A DNA stretch of 64,000 nt from Jackrogersella multiformis (Eukaryota > Ascomycota > Sordariomycetes > Xylariales > Hypoxylaceae): the NCBI GenBank assembly GCA_902806575.1, contig CADCXD010000006.1, positions 248,001 through 312,000 on the forward strand. Reading direction: 5' to 3'. Under the pieces are notes generated by a model. The model was not told the origin of the DNA, made no database searches, and saw only the letters and a list, made by a program, of their open reading frames with translations. This document shows, piece by piece, positions 58,044-64,000 of this stretch. The position numbers were made by a program, and so were the translations under genes. How positions within the stretch are numbered: position 1 is the first letter of the stretch; each line of letters opens with the position of its first letter.

Positions 58044-60050
58044 ATGGCGAATCAGGCATCGCAAAGCACCGCTCAGCCATCAGGTCAGTCGTATTCATCC
58101 TTCTATTCTCGTCTGATCCTGTCATGAGGCTCCATGGAAACATCCGCACCCGCGCGTCAAAGTGTTTTGAATTGTTTCTTACCCATCTCGGAGGTGCGGT
58201 GAAAGCTTTTGAGATATAGACCGACTAACCTTAGGTGAAGTCAACAATAACAACAACAACAACAACAACAACATCGCCGGAGCAGCCGCTGGTCCTGCAG
58301 TCTCCACGTCTGTCGCTACCGCGACTGTGAGTTCTTCAGGCTCGTCCAAGAAGAATGATAATCACTCCTCTATTGGAATCGAGGAGTCATCCGCAACTGA
58401 GGCGCATCCAGTGACGTCATCTGGGATCGATGCCAACTCTTCTGACCCATTGAACATTGGTCGTCATCGCCGCGACAATGTCTCTAAGCAGCAGATGAAG
58501 ATTGACCACCCGAGTGGAAATAAGAGAGCTCTGAGGAAGTTTTATACTCGACAGAACGAACTTATTGACAGATTCCTGGGTGCCGACGATGAGGAAAGGT
58601 TGCAGGTGGAGGAGGACGCTCGAGTGGCGCCAAAGATCAAGTTTGCCGTCAATGCCTCCTTCACGGCGAACTTCTGCCTCTTCGTAATCCAGCTCTATGC
58701 TGCCATATCGACTGGGTCGCTATCGGTAATTGACCCTGGGTGCGAATATTATCCTTTCGCGAACATAGTTGACCAATTTGATAGCTCTTCGCCACTGCTG
58801 CTGATGCCTTTGTTCGTAACTTCTTGACTGCTGATGAAGTGCTGCTGGTTAACCACAGAGATAGATGGACCTTGTGTCGTCTTTTGTAATGCTGATAACT
58901 TCACGTATGGCCGCCAGAGCTAGCGTGTATAAATACCCAGTTGTAAGTGTCCGATAATGCTTTGACTACCAAGGCTGTAAGCTCATAGCCACGCGTAGGG
59001 CCGCACTAGGATTGAGACCATCGGAATAATCCTTTTCTGCGCGCTGATGACTACCGTTGCCATTCAACTGCTTGTGAGTCCGCTGTCCATGACGTTTCAG
59101 CCTGTCGGGACCGATGGCTCTAACTCTTGGCCGATAGATCGAGTCAGGACGTAGCCTTGGCGCGGGGCCGGCGGAATCCAAAGAACTCCATATCATCCCC
59201 ATAGTCTTTGTAAGCATCGCTAGTAAGGTATCCTGCTCTGCTGGTAGTAGACCGTGATTAACAGGGATGCAGTCCTCGCAAAGGCCAGTCTTATGTTCTA
59301 CTGTCTTGCGTACCGCAAGTACCCATCGGTCCATGTCTTCTTTGTAAGTAGGCCCCTCGATAGCCGAAGAGATGCAGTTACTGACTTCGAATAGATTGAT
59401 CACCGGAATGACATCGTCGTCAACATATTCGGTCTGATCATGTCAGTTGTGGGCGACCGGTTTGTTTGGTATCTAGATCCCATCGGTGCCATATGCATTG
59501 CACTCCTGATCCTATTCTCATGGGTCGCCAATGCATTCGACCAAGTGTGGCTGCTCGTGGGCAAGTCGGCCCCCAAAGAGTTCATATCGAAGCTCATCTA
59601 CATGAGCATGACCCACGACCCCCTTGTCCAGAAGGTGGATACTGTGGGTAACTACCGATCCAGACTTGATAGAAGGGACACTGACATAAGTCTTAGTGCC
59701 GGGCGTATCACGCCGGGCAGAAATACTACGTCGAAGTCGATATAGTCATGGACCAAGACATTCCACTTAAGGTGTCCCACGATGTGAGCCAGTCTCTTCA
59801 GAGAAAGCTCGAAGGTATGTCAGCGGAAATGCAACGGCCAGCTAAGCGATATGCTGACGATTCCCTAGGCTTAGGTGATGTTGAGCGAGCGTTCGTCCAC
59901 GTCGACTATAACGACGACCATAGTATCCATCTGGAGCATAAGCCCTTGTACGAGAAGAAGCAGAAGGGCAGGACTCTAAAAGACATACTTCTCTTCCGGA
60001 AGAAGCAAGGCGAAGAAGAGATACTCAGAACGGAAGACACATCGAGATGA
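58044..60050 (+). CDS. Mn-type cation diffusion facilitator (metal exporter), ten exons
   Basis: A CDF transporter that moves divalent metal out of the cytosol. Ten exons: 58044-58083, 58235-58725, 58785-58811, 58865-58942, 58999-59073, 59138-59222, 59273-59343, 59395-59643, 59697-59814 and 59869-60050. They join in phase to 471 residues. The leader contains ten Asn in a row, then FYTRQNELIDRFLGADDEE and the first helix NASFTANFCLFVIQLYAA. Both metal-site motifs are DxxxD: Asp184/Asp188 in DAFMD and Asp291/Asp295 in DHRND. This points to the manganese subgroup rather than the zinc HxxxD type. The cytoplasmic domain includes CRAYHAGQKYYVEVDIV and VDYNDDHSIHLEHKP. Exon 3 is only 27 nt. Intron 8 uses a less common GTGGGT donor. 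Stop codons in the unspliced frames are all intronic, so the gene looks intact. Confidence 0.9.
58243..58272 (+). repeat. (AAC)n repeat coding for poly-Asn
   Basis: Ten Asn codons (nine AAC and one AAT) at the start of exon 2 of the CDF gene. The near-pure codon run suggests recent slippage, so length may vary between strains. Confidence 0.9.
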
Positions 60051-60700
60051 TGTTATGACGTTTCTTCGTCAACCCGACAGTCCACTTTCAACCGGTGTGG
60101 GAGTGGGAGTAGTATTTAATAATTATAGAGGATTAAAAAGGGGGAAGGAAAGAGACGAGCTACGAAGAAAAGTTCGCCCGAAGATACCGAAGCGGATATG
60201 AAGCGGATATCGAAGCCGCGGATGAAGACCACTCAACAGATGTGGTTGAGGCTATTCAAAAGTTGGACCGACCAACAGCATACGAAAAAATAATATGTGC
60301 GATGTGCGATGTGCGATGTGCGAATCTTGATTTTGTTTTGTACAATAGACCAACGAGCGATCCGATCCGTCTACACGCTACCATATATAGTAGTTAATTT
60401 TGCGAACATATATATTTACGCGAAAACAAACCTGGTTTATCTTCTCATATGATTGTGGAAATTGTTGAAATTGTTAGAAGAGTGACGGTGTATTATTTGT
60501 ACTAGATGCCGAAACTCGATAAAGTTTGGCCTAGTTCCTGATTACCTAATGTGACGTACCTTAGACCTGCTTAGCTAATATACCTCGGTACTGCAATATA
60601 TTATTATATCTTATCGTATGATTAGAAACGAAAACCTTCCAATTCGCCCTCACCAACTTTCTCCCAGAGGGACTTCCTCCTCCTCACCACCACGCCCGAA
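60051..60700. other. Intergenic region between CDF and COX15 genes
   Basis: About 650 bp with the CDF 3' UTR and the COX15 promoter. A GATGTGC repeat occurs near 60298-60320, GAAGCGGATAT repeats near 60190-60212, and TGGAAATTGTTGAAATTGTT near 60453-60475. No gene is seen. Confidence 0.6.
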
Positions 60701-62225
60701 ATGTTGCTTCTAATACCGGGGCTGCGCAGGGCAGTACCCAAGTTAGCTCCCAGCCAGTTCGTCTGCCGCCAATGCCTCCGCCGGCAGCAGCCGCGAGCAG
60801 CTCCGTCGCGCATCCTCCGGTCGTTACAAGTGCGGCACGCCAGCACCAGCACCAGCGAGTCGCAAGCTCGTTTCGCCAAATACTTTACCACTTCTACGGC
60901 TTTTCCGAACACGGCAGTAGCTGCGGCGGCAGTCGATTCGTCTGCGAACGCCGGAAAGAGGGCGTTCCCCGAGACGAGCCCCAAGTCCGCAGCGTACTGG
61001 CTCATCGGTAGCGCCGCGAGCGTCTTCGGCATCGTGGTATTCGGGGGGCTTACACGGTTGACCGAGTCGGGGTAAGACTCCTACCTCCCTACCTCCACAC
61101 CCAGTCCAGTGCCCCCAGCTAACCACTCCCTCCCTCCCGCCGAACAGTCTCAGCATAACGGAATGGAAGCCGGTCACGGGCTCGCTGCCGCCGCTCACGC
61201 AAGCGGACTGGGAGTCCGAGTTCGAGAAGTACCGGGCGTCGCCCGAGTTCCGGCTGCTGAACTCGCACATGGGCGTGGAGGAGTTCAAGCAGATCTACTA
61301 CATGGAGTGGACGCACCGGCTGTGGGGGCGCGTCATCGGCCTCACCTTCGTCCTCCCTAGCTTGTACCTCGTCGCGCGGCGCCGCGTGTCCGCCCGCGTC
61401 GCCGCCCACCTCTTCGGCATCTCCGCGCTCATCGGCTTCCAGGGCTTCATCGGCTGGTGGATGGTCAAGTCCGGCCTCAAGGACGACCTGTTCGCCCCCG
61501 GCTCCCACCCCCGCGTCTCCCAGTACCGCCTCGCCGCCCACCTGGCCACCGCCTTCGTCTGCTACTCGTGGATGCTGCTCGTGGGGCTGCGCATCCTGCG
61601 CACCAAGCGTCTCCTCGCGGACCCCGCCTCCGCCGCGAAACTAATCGCCGCGCTGCGGTCCCCCGCCGTAGCCCCGTTCCGGCGCTCCGTGTCGGCGCTC
61701 GCGGCCCTGGTCTTCACCACCGTGCTCTCGGGCGCGCTGGTCGCCGGGCTCGACGCCGGGCTCATCTACAACGAGTTCCCCATGATGGGCGTGGGCCTGG
61801 CGCCGCCGCGCGCCGAGCTGTGGGACGCCTTCTACTCGCGGCGGCCCGACGGCGCCGACCTGTGGTGGCGCAACGCGCTGGAGAACCCGAGCCTGGTGCA
61901 GCTGGACCACCGGATCCTGGCCACGACCACCTTCTGCGCCGTGCTGGCGCTGTTCGCGTACTCGCGCGCCGCCCGCGTCGCCGCCGCCCTGCCGCCGCCC
62001 GCGAGGAAGGGCGCCCTCGGCCTCGTGCACCTGGTCTCCCTGCAGGTCGCGCTCGGCATCAGCACCCTGATCTACATGGTCCCGGTCTCGCTTGCGGCGG
62101 CGCACCAGGCGGGGAGCCTGGCGCTGCTGACCGGGGTGCTCGTCCTCGCGCATCGGCTGCGGGTGCCGAAGTCGACGCTTGCTATTGTGCAGAAGAGGCT
62201 GGCGGCGGGGGCGAAGCCGCGGTAG
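60701..62225 (+). CDS. cox15: Heme A synthase, cytochrome oxidase assembly protein Cox15
   Basis: Cox15 is the mitochondrial inner-membrane enzyme that oxidises the C8 methyl of heme O to make heme A for cytochrome c oxidase. Two exons (60701-61071 and 61148-62225) give 482 residues, close to the 486 of yeast Cox15. The N-terminus is rich in Arg, Ser and Ala without acidic residues, as in a mitochondrial targeting signal. Conserved motifs are FGGLTRLTESGLSITEWKP across the splice junction, MEWTHRLWGR, GFIGWWMVKSGL, LAAHLATAF, LDHRILATTT and AAHQAGS. Four His in these segments are the presumed heme ligands. The helices and the AGLIYNEFPMMG block fit the family. Exon 2 has extreme GC content, which opens long shadow frames on both strands. 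Confidence 0.97.
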
Positions 62226-62525
62226 CCCTCTCCGCCTCGGAAGGGGAATAAAAATACGATAGCTACGACGTGTTCAAATTCACTATACGGATACTATGTA
62301 TTTTATGTAGAAACTATCGCATCTCAGAGGTACTTCTTGTTCATTCCTGTTTTGCCCTGTCCTATATATGATACAGTGTCGAGCACAGTAGAGCGTATCA
62401 CGCTCCAGACTAGAATCCATAGTTGCTGTACAAATGCCGTTGACGGTACCTGCATGCATGCAACCAATTCCCCTCCGACCAAAACAGGGCCGGTCCGCTC
62501 TAGCCAAGGCGAAAGGTATTTGTAT
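62226..62525. other. Convergent intergenic region between COX15 and lysyl-tRNA synthetase
   Basis: 300 bp that should contain both 3' UTRs. No gene or repeat of note was seen. Confidence 0.6.
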
Positions 62526-64000
62526 CTATTTGTGGGCTAAAGAGAATACAGTCAGCATGATGACTTATCAGTGGAGGCGTATAAAACGTTAAAACTTACG
62601 GATTCCTTCAAGATGTACTTGCGGTTCCTCTGCACCCTCGACGGGGAGCTTTTCCTTCTTCTGCTCGGGGTTCATGAACGGGAACAGCAAGACCTCCTTG
62701 ATGCTGTAGTTGTTAGTCAGGAACATGACTAGCCGATCGATACCTAGACCCCAACCGGCGGTAGGAGGCAGGCCGTATTCGAGGGCGTTGAGGAAGGTTT
62801 CGTCGATCATCTGGGCCTCGTCGTCTCCCTGGGCCTTCTGGTTCGCTTGCTCCTCGAAACGCAGTCGCTGCTCGAACGGTTGGTTCAACTCAGTGTAGGC
62901 GTTGGCGATCTCCTTCTTGCAAACGAATGCCTCGAATCGCTCGGTGAGGCCAGACTTGTTACGGTGGTCCTTGGCTAGCGGGGACATGATCTTAGGGTGC
63001 TCTGTGATGAAAGTCGGGTTGACGGCGGTCTCCTCGATGAACTCGCCGGTCAATCGGTCGAGCATCCTAGCTGTGGTCTGAGGTTCGGGGCAGACGACGT
63101 TGACCTTCTTCATAACCCCCTTGAGCCACTCCCTTGTTTCGTCGGTGTGAAGCTGGTCACCAGGGGGGAACTTCTCTCCGGTTGCCTCCTCGAGGGCGGG
63201 AATCATCTCCACTCGTCGCCACGGCGCTTCCCAGTTAACTGTGTAAATCTCGCCGTGTTGCGTGGTAAAGCTAGTCGTATAGCTGCCAGTAAGCTGCTTG
63301 ACGAGACCAGAAACAAGCTCCTCAGTTCGCGTCATCAGATCATTGAAGTCGGCATAAGCTTCGTAGAATTCGCAGGTAGTAAACTCGGGGTTGTGAGTCA
63401 AGTCGGCACCTTCGTTTCGGAATAGGCGACCGATCTCGTACACCTTATCGTACTCTCCGACTATCAACATCTTGAGAGGCAATTCAGGGGCGATTCGCAA
63501 GAAGACATCCATCTTGTAGTCGTTTAGGTGAGACTCGAAAGGCTTAGCCGTAGCGCCACCGGCAATGGCGTTGAGGATAGGGGTCTCGACCTCTTCGAAT
63601 CCGGCAGTGTCAAGATAATTACGGATGTACTTGATGATCTTGGTGCGAGTACGGTAGGTCTGGGCGGTCTTGGGGTTCATGATCAGGTCAAGGTAGCGCT
63701 TACGGTAGCGCTGTTCCTGATCCTTGAAGCCGTAGTATTCGTCAGGCAATTGGTGCAGACACGGCGACAATAGGATGATCTCGGTAGCAAAGATGGAAAG
63801 CTCGCCTTCCTCACCCTTCTCGATCTTGGTCTTAGGAGCAGTTCGTCCGGCGTAACCGACAATCCCAATGATGTCGCCACGTCTTATGTGATCATGTTGC
63901 TTCTCGAAAGCGGGTGCGCCATCACGCACTTCTTGAGCCTGGCACATAATCTGGGCCTTCACACCGTTATTACCACGGATATCGTAGAAGAGAAGCTTGG
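62526..64000 (-). CDS. krs1: Lysyl-tRNA synthetase (class IIb), 5' part beyond the window
   Basis: Charges tRNA-Lys with lysine in the cytosol. The visible part runs from the window edge (frame open at 64000) to a donor at 62599. A 63-nt intron leads to a small last exon at 62536-62526 that adds Pro-His-Lys and a TAG stop; without splicing the frame would end in RKF at 62589. The end of the OB-fold anticodon-binding domain (FYDIRGNNGVKAQIM) is present. Class II motif 1 lies around YRTRTKIIKYIRNYL. Motif 2 is GRLFRNEGADLTHNPEF and motif 3 is GWGLGIDRLVM. ATP- and lysine-site blocks such as GGATAKPFESHLN and EFTTCEFYEAYAD are typical of the eukaryotic cytosolic enzyme. The N-terminal extension is not visible. 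Confidence 0.96.

Noticed and set aside
58327..59745. CDF transporter read as a broken, rearranged pseudogene
   Set aside because: The stops fall in short introns with good GT-AG ends. Splicing restores all family motifs in one frame, so it is an intact multi-exon gene.
61457..62251. 264-codon open frame overlapping COX15 in another frame, and antisense 61641-62153
   Set aside because: Pro/Arg/Ala-rich shadow translations of a very GC-rich exon; COX15 explains the sequence.

Overview
The window reads as nuclear DNA of a filamentous ascomycete (Pezizomycotina, most likely a Sordariomycete). The genes are dense in short GT-AG introns of about 45-110 bp. They include fungal-type orthologues: six-exon beta-tubulin, NIT-6/NiiA nitrite reductase, a Yap1/AP-1 bZIP factor and a KIN1 kinase. 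The order assignment is inference; I could not run a phylogeny. All exon joins below were made by eye from splice signals, reading phase and family resemblance, so boundaries can be off by a base.

Layout. 0-10.8 kb: the tail of an unidentified gene, beta-tubulin (+), assimilatory nitrite reductase (-) and a GFA/CENP-V-type zinc protein (-). 14.9-22.4 kb: an STK32/YANK-like AGC kinase (+) and a Yap1-type oxidative-stress bZIP factor (-). 25.6-39.4 kb, the densest part: a BSD-domain protein (+), Tsr2 (-), an HSL-type alpha/beta hydrolase with a long tail (+), mitoribosomal mL41 (-), Utp14 (+) and a GPATCH1/TGH-type G-patch protein (-). 43.1-49.8 kb: KIN1-type kinase (+) and Caf40/Rcd1 of CCR4-NOT (+). 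54.7-64 kb: a ZIP zinc transporter (-), a ten-exon Mn-type CDF exporter (+), Cox15 heme A synthase (+) and lysyl-tRNA synthetase (-, running off the right edge).

Functional groupings. Tsr2, mL41 and Utp14 are three ribosome-biogenesis genes within 9 kb, and mL41 and Utp14 share a 618-bp bidirectional promoter region holding a 10-bp tandem repeat. The ZIP importer and the CDF exporter stand head to head across 1.8 kb. No secondary-metabolite cluster, transposase, CRISPR array, rRNA or convincing tRNA was found.

The strongest unexplained signal is non-coding. At least 46 copies (counted by eye) of the 8-bp palindrome ACCTAGGT, usually inside TACCTAGGTA and often extended by CCTA/TAGG units, lie between genes or in an intron from 1.6 to 51.8 kb. 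None is seen from 51.8 to 64 kb. Other points of interest are an expanded Rieske linker in nitrite reductase, a 27-nt microexon in the CDF gene, two G-quadruplex-type runs, a splice-phase conflict in the hydrolase gene and patches of very GC-rich coding sequence.
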